This document shows positions 45,801 to 54,165 of a stretch of 60,774 bases of DNA, piece after piece. Numbering within the stretch: position 1 is the first letter of the stretch; each line of letters opens with the position of its first letter. A program made the translations under genes and the position numbers. The DNA comes from Lentisphaerota bacterium (GTDB lineage: Bacteria > Verrucomicrobiota > Lentisphaeria > Oligosphaerales > JABHEG01). The stretch lies in assembly GCA_018676675.1 (NCBI GenBank), contig JABHEG010000243.1, positions 1 through 60,774 of the forward strand, given 5' to 3'. The notes beneath the pieces were generated by a model. It saw only the letters and a program-made list of their open reading frames with translations, was not told where the DNA came from and searched no databases.

Positions 45801-46900
45801 CGTATGCGTACGAGATCACCAAAGACGCACGCTACAGAGACTTTCTGCTTCGAACGCTCCCCCGGCCAGCCGGCAAAACGACCGGCAGCGGCCGGAGTTC
45901 CGGAAAGAGCTTCGCGAGCAACTTCCGGAAGCTGCCGCACGCTCTGTACTTCGTGAAGCGATGGGGCATCGCCTCGTTGGTTGCGCCGCCTGCCCGCCCG
46001 ACTATCCATCTGCGCGACCGTGTGTTCCTCACTGAAGAGGGTGCTGGTTCGCTGGTGGCCTACGTGACCAACCCGCGGAAGACCGTCGTGCCGTGCGAGG
46101 TCCGGGTGATTTCTGTGAGCGACGGTGTGACCGTGGAGCCCCGGACCCTCACGTGGTCCGGCAACACGGGCACCGGGGCCAGCCCCGGCGTTCAGATCCG
46201 GGCATCGACGGATGCCGGCTCCATGCGGGTCGTCTGCCGGGCGGGCAACGCAACGTGCGAGAGCGTCGTCGCTCTTGTCCGGGTTCGTCCGCTTCAGCGA
46301 ACGGGTTCGACGTTGGGGTTTGTCGGTCCTGCCGGTCACTTCTCGCTGACTGCCCTGCAGGCTGCGGGAGGGGACGTGGTGCGAATCGAGTCACTGCAAA
46401 CGTGGGATCCTTCTGCCTTCCGGGCCGTTGTTGTGGGTGCGGACGTCCTCGGGCGCCTCAGATCTGAGCTGGATGCTACGGCCGGCAAACTTGCCGCGTT
46501 CGTCAATGGGGGCGGACGGGTTGTGTTCCTGCAGATCAACGATGCCGACTGGAGGCTTGGGATGCTGCCGTTTGATGTCATTGCAGACGATCGCAATGGG
46601 ACGCTTGCGACCTTCGCAGACGCGGCAGACTGGTTGACCGATGGGCTGGATCCGCTGCGCTTGACCGGAGCCGTGTGCTTCGACACGTTGACGGCCGTCG
46701 GCCCGGAGTGTGAGGTCCTCGCTCACGACGCCACCGGAGGCCCGTGCCTCGTGCGCGCTCGCTACGGCGCAGGGGAATTCCTGATCATCGAGCCGAGTTT
46801 TGATCGCTGGGAGGATGGAGGCAACAGTGAAACGGGGGTCAGCGAGATGCAGGGCAAACGGTTCCTCGCAAACCTACTGGCATACCTCAGCAGAGGTTGA
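42833..46900 (+). CDS. Secreted PcRGLX/YetA-like protein with malectin-like and FN3-like parts and GATase-like end
   Basis: 1355 residues. Signal peptide at 1-22 (LSLGILMVACFGGSAVA). About 30-180: carbohydrate-binding sandwich (LVFEAEAWSTPGDAW). About 185-270: FN3-like domain (TQISWITDRPFDTGTVHYGE). About 275-370: first PcRGLX-type domain (GIPFAQGMLAS, LLVDFRTATIPGRP). The central catalytic-like region and an alpha/alpha-like part follow. The C-terminal 180 residues look like a GATase/trimerisation-type Rossmann domain (GGGRVVFLQINDADWR). It is a distant relative of the gene at 33069-36689. Pectin-like glycan cleavage is inferred. The ATG follows GAGG at 42817-42820; the upstream frame is rejected. 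Confidence 0.82.
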   Translation: MRVRSLSLGILMVACFGGSAVAQNLRSRLKGLVFEAEAWSTPGDAWVKDKHPGDKWCLWTQEQDVHKKRSGGQSFQSPHIKTDRATPEEGAPPLHTHITGLPQGLFRVWMNNPSRTIALSFDGKEWEPRLGRGELNLGVHLITDGTFDLWVDDRYAFPDRLGWCYYDYLRFERFEAPAFSDLTAFTLPDGRTQISWITDRPFDTGTVHYGEGNALDQTMPGGGIGLRNHAVVLPPGVPNRPHSAQVRVAYRGREVARSDRQTFVPGTRPVPKPTTSQTILLSVAEPTSHPRAGWPVTSGIPFAQGMLASADDVHLLDPSGSVLPAQFEMLAAWPDGSVRWLLVDFRTATIPGRPSEYRLVTGPVRQRAGMGDDIIRAAETGFVLEPGPFQIRIDRESSGLVGHLMTTEGRRVDLGSGELVSDDGSVYRPGPPERIVVETNGPLRGTLRVEGRYVSADGLALMRYRARLTVYRGRPDVRVQWTIGNDSLAETFVELSRVSLRIPLPGTKTATLASGAGGDISETVSLAMLQDYDDHVAVTHAGQTEERERDSGFVRVRADGLTLDAMVRDFWQTYPKGIRVTPDGLTLDLLPALPEDQFAAPQDRTDERQIALFYCYRNGKYLFKRGMEYTADLMLSVGEAASPSASERAAHWQSPLQAVAPSSHYCGSGAFWWVDAHRPPEFSRYFEAFETSFANLEKGRVSRGEYGWMNYGDWWGERSWNWGNSEYDLQYVCAVNFAQTGNLDVFRRGDQMARHNTTVDTVHYPWQPGMRELVYAHSVGHVGGFFERNDGRITNKVYSMTGFIRGARDGSGGHTFQGGNFLYGFLTGDRRYLEVAENVCWNQAETYTPNWRFGIERSCGWSLYNAMSAFESTLNPYYLNAARIYLEKVYELQDPETGGWRMRQGAPECDCPDAPHVGGKAFATGVLLHGLMMVDRAVPDAKVKASLVRGVDWLIDHSWNESKNGFRYKTGCAKFANHGWYTTLVTGGIAYAYEITKDARYRDFLLRTLPRPAGKTTGSGRSSGKSFASNFRKLPHALYFVKRWGIASLVAPPARPTIHLRDRVFLTEEGAGSLVAYVTNPRKTVVPCEVRVISVSDGVTVEPRTLTWSGNTGTGASPGVQIRASTDAGSMRVVCRAGNATCESVVALVRVRPLQRTGSTLGFVGPAGHFSLTALQAAGGDVVRIESLQTWDPSAFRAVVVGADVLGRLRSELDATAGKLAAFVNGGGRVVFLQINDADWRLGMLPFDVIADDRNGTLATFADAADWLTDGLDPLRLTGAVCFDTLTAVGPECEVLAHDATGGPCLVRARYGAGEFLIIEPSFDRWEDGGNSETGVSEMQGKRFLANLLAYLSRG

Positions 46901-46909
46901 GGTCGCTCC

Positions 46910-47045
46910 CAATGCTATTGACTTCCTCTGCCCCCCGTGTCTGGCCGAAGAGTCGCCGGGTGGCACCGCCTCCCACATTGTGTGCTTCTCGAGAGTGGGA
47001 GGGCTGCCATGCCGCGACCGTCTCCAGAGGAAGTCAATAGCATTG
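46910..47045. terminator. Long foldback between convergent genes
   Basis: A 21-bp perfect inverted repeat, CAATGCTATTGACTTCCTCT plus G (46910-46930), pairs with 47025-47045. The loop itself contains a second imperfect foldback made of repeat modules (GTGGCACCGCCTCCCAC near 46959-46975 and GTGGGAGGGCTGCCATGCC near 46995-47013). The transcripts of both genes would end in a long hairpin, so a bidirectional terminator or mRNA-end-protecting element is likely. Confidence 0.65.
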
Positions 47046-47071
47046 TTGACGCTCCCCGTCAGGTCGCCCCA

Positions 47072-47947
47072 TCAACGCAGTTTCTTGTCGATCGAGAATC
47101 CGCTCTTGCCTTTGGACTTCCCCTTCTTTCCGGAGGCCTTTTTCTTGCTCTTTGCTTTGGGCTTGGTGGCCTTCTTGCTGCTCCCCTTTGCGCTGCTCTT
47201 GGCGGACCCCTTCTTCTTACTCTTCGCCTGTGAACTTGAGTTCTTCTTGCTGCCCCTCTTTGCGCTGCTCTTAGCGGAGCCCTTCTTCTTGCTTTTCGCC
47301 TGCGAACTTGAGTTCTTCTTGCTGCCCCCCTTTGCGCTGCTCTTAGCGGAGCTCTTGTCCCTGCTCTTAACTGACGCGCCTTTGGCCGACTCTGTTTTGC
47401 TGCTTGCGGCGTCCCTCTTTCGCGACTTGCTCTTCTGGATGTCCTCCTCCCAGGCGCTGCGAAACTGGGCTTCCTCTTTGGCCTCTTCCCGGTAGACCCA
47501 GGGGGCTGTAGGAGTGGGATCGCGCCAGAGCCCGCGGCGCTCGCGCCGGGCCTCTTTCTCTGAACGGGCAAGCTCCCAGCTGTCAGATTCTGAGCGCACA
47601 TGCCAGGCCCAGCCGCCGGCAACCATATCCCGGTTGATCCAGCGATTCTCGGACATGACCTTGCCGCGAATCTCACGATCGTCCTTCCCGGGGGTATAGG
47701 TCACAGACACGGTCTTGTTCAGGATCTTCTCCTGCAGCACTCTCAGGGCGTCCTCTGAGAACAGCTGTTCGTCTTCGGGGGTCTCGATCTCGGAGAGGGT
47801 AACCCGTTGGGACGTCTCTTCCCCAGCAAGCAAGACAAAGGTGTCTCCGCTGAGCACGGAAGTGACACGCCCTCTGAGCGTTTCACCCGGGGCAATCTGG
47901 GACCACGAGGCGAGGGTAACGCCTGTGAGCAGTATCATGATACGCAT
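47072..47947 (-). CDS. Secreted staphylococcal-nuclease-like protein with Lys/Ser/Ala repeat tail
   Basis: 291 residues. A short hydrophobic start at 1-20 suggests a signal peptide. An SNase (TNase) fold spans about 24-145: GDTF (Asp35), TSQRVTL (Arg48) and EIETPE (Glu55, Glu58) match the active-site positions, with the usual Asp of the I-D-x-P-E motif replaced by Glu; REIRG (Arg94) fits the second arginine. Activity is therefore plausible but uncertain. From about residue 170 the chain is very basic, and residues 199-270 are three 24-residue repeats. Such tails bind DNA or RNA, cell wall or acidic polysaccharide. AAGGA precedes the ATG. No partner genes are adjacent. Confidence 0.8.
   Translation of the reverse strand: MRIMILLTGVTLASWSQIAPGETLRGRVTSVLSGDTFVLLAGEETSQRVTLSEIETPEDEQLFSEDALRVLQEKILNKTVSVTYTPGKDDREIRGKVMSENRWINRDMVAGGWAWHVRSESDSWELARSEKEARRERRGLWRDPTPTAPWVYREEAKEEAQFRSAWEEDIQKSKSRKRDAASSKTESAKGASVKSRDKSSAKSSAKGGSKKNSSSQAKSKKKGSAKSSAKRGSKKNSSSQAKSKKKGSAKSSAKGSSKKATKPKAKSKKKASGKKGKSKGKSGFSIDKKLR
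47138..47353 (-). repeat. Three tandem 72-bp coding repeats in the nuclease tail
   Basis: Three 24-codon units (residues 199-222, 223-246, 247-270) each read SSAK-type then SKKNSSSQAKSKKK, the third diverged to SSKKATKPKAKSKKK. The first two are almost identical at DNA level, so unit number may change by slippage. Confidence 0.75.
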
Positions 47948-48015
47948 GGTCTTGATTCCTTACAGAACGCGGTTTCGAGAGCCGCATCTCCACTGATCGT
48001 CCTGCTACCGGGGCA

Positions 48016-49218
48016 CTACTGCGCTGTCTGGCTCCCGTTCAGGAGCTCCTGTACGGCGTCCGTCATCCGTCGGAGGGCTTCAGTCAGCCGGGGGCGTGGG
48101 CAGCCGAAGTTGAGGCGCAGGAAACCTGGGCCGGCGAAGGCTTGTCCGTCGGACAGGCCGACCCCGTTCTCTTCGAAGAACACGGCGGGGTCGGGAACCG
48201 GGAGCTGACGGCAGTCTATCCAGGCCAGGTACGTTGCCTCCACCGGGGTTGCTTTCAGGAACGGCATGTCGGCAACAGCTGCCGCAACCAGGTCGTGGTT
48301 CACCCGCAGGTAGCTGATGAGGGCTTGGTGCCAGGATTCACCTTTGGCGTAAGCGGCCGCACAAGCCGTGAATCCCAGTGCATTGACGTCGGGAACGATG
48401 CCTTGAGCGGCCGAACGGAAGGAACGGCGCAGCTCAGGGTTCGGGATCACGGCGAACGAGCAGCTCAGCCCGGGGATGTTGTAGGTCTTGCTTGGGGCCA
48501 TAAGGACAATGCAGCGCTGGGCTGCGTCATCGCTCAAGACTGGAAAGGGGATGTGTGGCTGGTCCGGGTCGAGTACGAGTCCGCAGTGGATTTCGTCGGA
48601 ACAGACGATGGCATCCCTCTCGCGACAGAGAGCGGCGATTCGACTGAGCTCGTCATGTGAGAAGGCCCGCCCGGTGGGGTTGTGGGGACTGCACAAGGCC
48701 AACAGCGGGGCGTCCGGTCCGAGGGCATCCGCGAGCCCGTCCCAATCATGTCGGAAACCTCCGGGGGTTTCGAGGAGAGGGACTGACACGGTTTTGCGCC
48801 CGGAGAGGGTGGGAGCGCTCATGAATGGCGGGTAGATGGGGGGCTCGACGACGACGCCATCCCCCGGCTTCCCCACTGCTCGGCAGGCGACATTCAGGGC
48901 GCTGACAACGCCGGGGAGCCAGACAATCCAGTCAGGGTCTATGCGCCAGTCATGGGCTGACTCCAGTCCGCTGACCACGGCGTCGGTGACTTCAGCGGTC
49001 GGGAGTGTATAGCCGAGGACCCCGTGGTCCACATGGGCATGCAGCGCATCGAGAACGCACGGTGGGGCCGGGAAATCCATATCGGCAACCCACATGGGGA
49101 TGACGTCGCGACCACGGTAGCGGTCCCATTTGAGGCTGCCTGTTCCGTGTCGGTCGATCAGGTGATCAAAGGTGGGGTCGAATGGGTTGGCCATTGCGGT
49201 TGTCTTCCGGGGTGGCAT
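48016..49218 (-). CDS. PatB/MalY-family PLP-dependent aminotransferase or cystathionine beta-lyase
   Basis: 400 residues, fold type I PLP enzyme. PatB-type opening (FDPTFDHLIDRHGTGSLKWD), CSPHNPTGRAF (Asn180), SDEIHCGL (Asp208) and APSKTYNIPG with the PLP lysine near 244. PatB/MalY members cleave cystathionine or cysteine conjugates (C-S lyase) or transaminate amino acids. The ATG at 49218 follows AAAAAGGGG; ATG 49194 lies inside and has no such site. The longer upstream frame is not supported. It is 291 bp downstream of nadE on the same strand; that gap (49219-49509) shows nothing definite. Confidence 0.87.
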   Translation of the reverse strand: MPPRKTTAMANPFDPTFDHLIDRHGTGSLKWDRYRGRDVIPMWVADMDFPAPPCVLDALHAHVDHGVLGYTLPTAEVTDAVVSGLESAHDWRIDPDWIVWLPGVVSALNVACRAVGKPGDGVVVEPPIYPPFMSAPTLSGRKTVSVPLLETPGGFRHDWDGLADALGPDAPLLALCSPHNPTGRAFSHDELSRIAALCRERDAIVCSDEIHCGLVLDPDQPHIPFPVLSDDAAQRCIVLMAPSKTYNIPGLSCSFAVIPNPELRRSFRSAAQGIVPDVNALGFTACAAAYAKGESWHQALISYLRVNHDLVAAAVADMPFLKATPVEATYLAWIDCRQLPVPDPAVFFEENGVGLSDGQAFAGPGFLRLNFGCPRPRLTEALRRMTDAVQELLNGSQTAQ

Positions 49219-49509
49219 GCGGCACCCCTTTTTCACTGTCGCGGGGGCGAGCCCGAACGTTGCATGAACACACGGACGATGGAGTTGGGATCTGTTTGCA
49301 GTCAAAGTACTGTGACTGTTATCACGGCGATTTGTAAGGGCACACTTTGTCCCATTGCTCTCAGAGCAGGGCGTGTTCACCCTACGGGCGAGCCGGGGAT
49401 ACCCAACCTGCTTCGTTACAGCACGTTGGCAGTAGTCACTACAGCTCAACGTGCTCTGCCTTGCATCTCGGGCATCCCCAACTCGTGCAACATCCGGGCG
49501 AGGGCAGGA

Positions 49510-51471
49510 TCAGGAGTCCAACCGGCGCAGCCACTCCGCTGCACTGGCGTCGCTTGGCATCCGCCAATCACCCCGTGGAGAGAGTGCGATCGTGCCGACT
49601 TTCGGACCGTCCGGCAGGCACGACCGCTTGAACTGGTGCATGAAGAAACGGCGACAGAAGGCCCGCAGCCATTTGGTGATGGTGTCGGTGGTGTACGTGT
49701 CGGCGAAGGCCTGTTCCGCAAGGAAGCGCACCTTGTCCGGCTGGAATGCGCGGCGGATCAGATAATAGAGGAAGAAATCGTGCAGTTCGTATGGGCCGAT
49801 CACTGCCTCTGTTTCCTGGGTGATCTCGCCCTGCTCATCGGGGGGGAGGAGCTCCGGTGAGATTGGTGTGTCTACAACGTCTCGCAGGATCCTGGCGATC
49901 TCCTCATCGTCCCACGTGTCCGCGACGTACTCGATGAGATAGCGCACCAGTGTCTTTGGCACGCCGGCGTTGACACCGTACATCGACATGTGGTCGCCGT
50001 TGTACGTGCACCAGCCAAGGGCGAGCTCCGAGAGGTCGCCTGTTCCCACGACGAGGGCCCCGATCATGTTGGCCTTGTCCATTAGGATCTGCGTCCGTTC
50101 CCGGGCCTGGACATTTTCGAACGCGATGTCGCCGGTTGCCCCGTCGTGGCCGATGTCGTGCATGTGCTGACGGCAGCTTTCCCCGATATCAATCAACTCG
50201 AGCGGGACATCAAGAGCCTGGCACAGGGCCTGGACATTGCCGAGCGTTCGGTTGCTTGTTCCGAAGCCGGGCATGGTGATGCAGTGGATTCCGGCGCTGG
50301 GCAGTTCCAACCGTGAGAAGGCCTCCCGAATCACCAGGAGAGCCAGGGTCGAGTCCAGACCGCCCGAGAGGCCGATGACCACATCCCGTATACCGGTGTG
50401 CTGGAGGCGGGTGGCCAGACCGGTGCTCTGGATGGCAAAGATCTCTTGACAGCGCTCCCGGCGTCGGGCCGGATTCCCGGGAGTGAAGGGGTGGGGGTCG
50501 ATCCAGCGTTCGAGTCCGTTTGCCGAACTGGGCTCACGCGACTCGAAACCGACTTCCCGAAGCGCGATGCTCTCCCCTTCCCCGGCGCGTTTTCCACGGG
50601 CTACTGCCTGCCCAAACGTCGCATTATGCACACGTTCGTGCTCGAGAAACTCAACGTCGATATCGGCCACGGTCAGTGTCGGTTCCCGGCGGAACCGATC
50701 GCCTTCAGCCAACACCGCCCCGTTCTCCGCAATGATGGCATGACCGCCGAAGACCGTGTCTGTGGTGGATTCCCCCACTCCGGCAGAGCAATAGACATAG
50801 GCAGCCAAGCAACTGCCCGACTGCTGGGCGACGAGTTGGCGGCGGTACTCCGCCTTGCCGACAAGCTCGTTACTGGCCGAGCAGTTGAGCAGGACCAGTG
50901 CTCCTCCCAGGGCCAGGCGGGAGCTTGGAGGGATTGGCGCCCAGAGGTCTTCGCAGAGCTCGACGCCGAAGCGGAAGTCAGGATGTCGCGAGTCTTGGAA
51001 GACCAGGTTTGTCCCAAAGGGGACGGTGGTCCCGCAAAGGCGGATCTCGTTGACGACTGCTGCGTCACCGGAGACAAACCAGCGCGGCTCATAGTACTCG
51101 CTGTAGCCGGGAATGAACGTTTTTGGGACGACCCCCAGGATGGTGCCGTGCTGGATCACGACCGCGGCGTTGAACAGTTGTGATCGCGACACCACCGGGG
51201 CACCCACGACGTACACGGGATCCAGGTGCGAGGATGCCGTCAAGACGCTTTGTAGGCCATCCTCTACAGCTTGAAGCAAGGCGCGCTGCTGGAAGAGATC
51301 TGCGCATGTGTACCCAGTCAAGCAGAGCTCGGGGAACACGACAGCATCGCAGTCCTGGTCAGCGGCCCGTTCGGCGAGCTGCAGGATGCCCTTGACGTTC
51401 TCGGTCACGGCGGCTGCCCGTACTGGTGGAACGGCGGCCGCAATCCGTACATGCCCGAATGTGGTGATCAT
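49510..51471 (-). CDS. nadE: Glutamine-dependent NAD+ synthetase
   Basis: 653 residues: N-terminal nitrilase-type glutaminase (about 1-290, FPELCLTGY with the Glu, and VELCEDLW with the Cys) that releases ammonia from glutamine, then the NAD synthase domain with the PP-loop IGLSGGLDSTLALL near 375. It converts nicotinate adenine dinucleotide to NAD+ with ATP. The two-domain form has the expected length of about 650 residues. ATG 51471 follows TTGGAG by nine bases; an ATG at 51495 lacks a site. The genes around it do not form an obvious NAD operon. Confidence 0.95.
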   Translation of the reverse strand: MITTFGHVRIAAAVPPVRAAAVTENVKGILQLAERAADQDCDAVVFPELCLTGYTCADLFQQRALLQAVEDGLQSVLTASSHLDPVYVVGAPVVSRSQLFNAAVVIQHGTILGVVPKTFIPGYSEYYEPRWFVSGDAAVVNEIRLCGTTVPFGTNLVFQDSRHPDFRFGVELCEDLWAPIPPSSRLALGGALVLLNCSASNELVGKAEYRRQLVAQQSGSCLAAYVYCSAGVGESTTDTVFGGHAIIAENGAVLAEGDRFRREPTLTVADIDVEFLEHERVHNATFGQAVARGKRAGEGESIALREVGFESREPSSANGLERWIDPHPFTPGNPARRRERCQEIFAIQSTGLATRLQHTGIRDVVIGLSGGLDSTLALLVIREAFSRLELPSAGIHCITMPGFGTSNRTLGNVQALCQALDVPLELIDIGESCRQHMHDIGHDGATGDIAFENVQARERTQILMDKANMIGALVVGTGDLSELALGWCTYNGDHMSMYGVNAGVPKTLVRYLIEYVADTWDDEEIARILRDVVDTPISPELLPPDEQGEITQETEAVIGPYELHDFFLYYLIRRAFQPDKVRFLAEQAFADTYTTDTITKWLRAFCRRFFMHQFKRSCLPDGPKVGTIALSPRGDWRMPSDASAAEWLRRLDS

Positions 51472-51624
51472 TGACGCGTCTCCAATCTCGCGCATTGCCT
51501 GCGAGAGAGCCGGTGATTCTGGCAGTTGCCGGTCGGGAAAGCCCCACGGCTGAGGGTGCGAATCCCCAAGGTTACTCTATTGCTCGAGCGTGCGAATGCC
51601 ACTGTGGGAGTGAGGCGGCGGGGG

Positions 51625-52524
51625 TCAGGAAACGGGGGTACACGTTCTGCTCATCTCAAAGGCAAGCAGGCTGTTTTGCAGGTCTGCGAGCGAACCGATC
51701 AGCCATGGTTCCCGGCGAGACATTGCGCCGATGTAGTAAGCGAGCTCATTCCGGAGAGAGTCGGACGGAGGAACGGTCAGGACTTTGGTCCGGTCCGGCC
51801 AGCTCAGCTGGAGTTCACTGGTATCACCCTGGGGCAGGATCCCCTTAAGAGCGCCTGTGGTGCCCGAAACGGTGATGGTGCAAACGGGGTGGTGCGGCAG
51901 AATCCGGACGCTGTGATCATCCGGGAAGGCCAGCTCAAATCCTCCCTTTGGCTCACTGCTCTGCACCCCGACCGGTGGGCGTTCGACCAGCCAGCACGCC
52001 AGGTCCACAGCCTGGAAGAGCGTCGGAGACTGTCCGCCCGGAGTTCGTTTCGCCTCATCGGCGAGTGTGATCTCCAACTCAAGGGCATCGCCCAGAACGC
52101 CGGACTCGACGATTTCCTTCACTCGGGCCCAGGCACTGGCAAAACGCAGCGTGTGGGTTGCTGCGGCGAGTGATTTGCTCTTCTTCAGTCGGCGCAGGAA
52201 GCCGTCCAGAGCACCGGCTTCGTTCGCGGGAGGTCCGGTCAGCAGCAACGGGGTTCGGAATCGGGGGATCTGCCAGACCCAGCGCTCATTCAGCGCAGCG
52301 GGAATGCAGACATCCACCAGGTCCAGCTTGCCGGAGTCCAGGAGTTCAGCGACGGTGGAGCGAAGCGGGGCCTGGGTCACAAGATCGCGGCAGGCGTCTG
52401 AAGGGCCATCAGTCAGGACGATACCGGTAACAGATACGGGTGCGAGTGTCGCGTACACGCGGAGATGCTGAGTGATCTGTTCAGCAGGGCCTATGATACC
52501 AACTTGGATGGTCTTCTCGGGCAT
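51625..52524 (-). CDS. Degenerate Gfo/Idh/MocA-type protein
   Basis: 299 residues, short for the family (about 330-400). The Rossmann opening VGIIGPAEQITQ lacks the usual GxGxxG/A pattern. The EKP block reads LLTGPPA, so the catalytic lysine is missing. The block that should hold the catalytic His in 'D-G-H--D' reads LFQAVDLACW, with Gln in its place. The fold is therefore probably kept but oxidoreductase activity is doubtful. It may be a binding or regulatory protein. ATG 52524 with AAAGAG upstream. It lies 153 bp upstream of nadE on the same strand. Confidence 0.7.
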   Translation of the reverse strand: MPEKTIQVGIIGPAEQITQHLRVYATLAPVSVTGIVLTDGPSDACRDLVTQAPLRSTVAELLDSGKLDLVDVCIPAALNERWVWQIPRFRTPLLLTGPPANEAGALDGFLRRLKKSKSLAAATHTLRFASAWARVKEIVESGVLGDALELEITLADEAKRTPGGQSPTLFQAVDLACWLVERPPVGVQSSEPKGGFELAFPDDHSVRILPHHPVCTITVSGTTGALKGILPQGDTSELQLSWPDRTKVLTVPPSDSLRNELAYYIGAMSRREPWLIGSLADLQNSLLAFEMSRTCTPVS

Positions 52525-52671
52525 TGAGCTCTTTCGGCTGAGCAAGCGGGTGCAGTTCGAAGGGCAACGCGTGCGTACGTCACCATTCTCGAATGGGCCA
52601 ACCTACAGCATGCTCGAGGCGTTTCCAAGGGTGATCCGGGAGGGAGGATAGGGGGTCACGTCAGCAGAAGG

Positions 52672-52783
52672 CACAATGTGGGAGGCGGTGCTCGAAGAAC
52701 CTGAGCACAGTCGAAGGTCATCCGCCGATTCCTGGTCTGTTGGGAGAAAGGCAGTCGGAGCACGGCGGCTCCTCCCACATTGA
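52672..52783. repeat. Modular foldback repeat, reverse orientation
   Basis: ACAATGTGGGAGGCGGTGCT then CGAAGAACCTGAGCACAGTC and GAAGGTCATCCGCCGATTCC is the reverse complement of the long unit of cluster B, including the 27-base module. CCTCCCACATTG at 52771-52782 pairs with CAATGTGGGAGG at 52673-52684, so the block folds. It lies in the 458-bp divergent gap 52525-52982, of which the rest shows nothing definite. Confidence 0.75.
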
Positions 52784-52982
52784 GAAGAGGAAGCAGGCAA
52801 CGCGGGCGGCGGGGAATCGTCTATCGTCTCTCGGGAGCACCTTTGGGGGGCGGGGCTGAGCGTACGTTGGCGTGGGTGCCAAGCGCAGCTATGGTACTCG
52901 CTTTGCGGCGTGAACTGGGCTGGTCCCCGGTGGCTCGTGGTTGCTGCTGATGAGATCCCCGGGCGAGTGTGGATGGAGTTCA

Positions 52983-53537
52983 ATGCTGGTTGCGGTCGAT
53001 CTGGATGATGTGTTGGCGGACCTGATCTCGTGTCTGATTCGGACGCATGAGGAGATTGTGGGCGAGCAACTTGAGCGCTCGCAGGCTACGAGTTGGGACG
53101 TTTTCCCCCCGGCTGTGCATGACCACGTGCGCTACGAGGGCGGTTATGGCACGCTTTTGCCGCTTCCCTACGCCCGCGAGTTCCTTGGCTGGCTGCGGGA
53201 ACGCCACACTGTGCACATCGTGACCTATCGCGGAGCACACGCGCAGCAGGTGACTGAGAACTGGCTGGCACAGCATGTCGATGGGCGCTTTGACGGACTG
53301 CACCTCACCGGCGGCGGAAAAGTGGATGCCTGCCGAGAGCTTGGGGCCGATCTCATCGTCGACGACAGCTACAATCAGATTCCGGCCGTGACCGATGCCC
53401 TCCAGATCCCAGGCATCCTGATTGACACGCCGATGAACCAGCACATTCAGGAGAGCGCCCTGGTGCGCCGGGCCCGAGGGCTTCGACAGGCCCGCCGCGT
53501 GATTGAAGATCTGCAGCGTGAGGACAGACTGGCATGA
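52983..53537 (+). CDS. HAD-family 5'-nucleotidase-like phosphatase
   Basis: 184 residues. The opening AVDLDDVLADL gives the HAD aspartates Asp6 and Asp8 in the DLDDVLAD form of 5'(3')-deoxyribonucleotidases and related enzymes. IVTYRGAH is motif II-like, and LIVDDS near 119-124 is the motif III/IV region. The substrate is probably a small phosphate such as a nucleotide. The ATG follows GGAG. Its stop overlaps the next ATG (ATGA), so it is coupled to the downstream membrane protein and may be the first gene of the export operon. Confidence 0.75.
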   Translation: MLVAVDLDDVLADLISCLIRTHEEIVGEQLERSQATSWDVFPPAVHDHVRYEGGYGTLLPLPYAREFLGWLRERHTVHIVTYRGAHAQQVTENWLAQHVDGRFDGLHLTGGGKVDACRELGADLIVDDSYNQIPAVTDALQIPGILIDTPMNQHIQESALVRRARGLRQARRVIEDLQREDRLA

Positions 53538-54148
53538 AGGAAGAAACAGCTGCCATATGGCAGGATCTCCAGGAGAAGGGCAGAGCGTGCTATGCCCGGT
53601 TGCGCGAATGGACGGTCAGTAATCCCCGTCGCGCGACCCAGCGAGCGGCCTTCCTGGTGGTGGCACTGACCTTTGGTCTCATCATCGCCTGGTATCCGTT
53701 CACCGGCTGGAAGACTTACGATATGATGCCGGTGGGGCTGACCGTTGACTTGCCTTCGAAACCGGTGGCTGCCGGAGCCGGAGGCAGAGTTCCCACTCCC
53801 GTCGCCGTCTTTGAGTCACGCACTGAGGACGTGGCAGTTGTGGTCGCCGCCTTTGAGACCGTGACGGGAGAGGCCAATCCCGCTCACCACGTCCTCAAAC
53901 GGGCTATGGATTACCTGGCACACCGCCCCGATATGGCGGACGTGGAGTACCAGATAACGACTCGCCCGTTCAAGAGGCGTCCTGCCTGTCATGTGTCCGG
54001 CAAGTTCACCCGGGACGGTGCTGACTGCAGGGTTGTCGGGACGTTTGTCGTTCTGGAAGGTCGTGTTGCCCAGATACTCTGTCTGTTCAACGACCTCGAG
54101 GGGGCGCGCACGATGGAACGTATCATGAAGTCGGTCGACATCCTTTGA
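53534..54148 (+). CDS. Single-pass membrane protein of unknown function
   Basis: 204 residues. Basic N-terminus, membrane segment at about 38-54 (AAFLVVALTFGLIIAWY), then a likely periplasmic domain of about 145 residues that I do not recognise. The ATG overlaps the stop of the HAD gene. It is followed after 17 bases by the ABC exporter, so it could be an accessory subunit. The periplasmic part has a single Cys near 165-170 and no obvious lipobox or catalytic motif. Confidence 0.75.
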   Translation: MKEETAAIWQDLQEKGRACYARLREWTVSNPRRATQRAAFLVVALTFGLIIAWYPFTGWKTYDMMPVGLTVDLPSKPVAAGAGGRVPTPVAVFESRTEDVAVVVAAFETVTGEANPAHHVLKRAMDYLAHRPDMADVEYQITTRPFKRRPACHVSGKFTRDGADCRVVGTFVVLEGRVAQILCLFNDLEGARTMERIMKSVDIL

Positions 54149-54165
54149 TTCGGGACATCGTGTAA

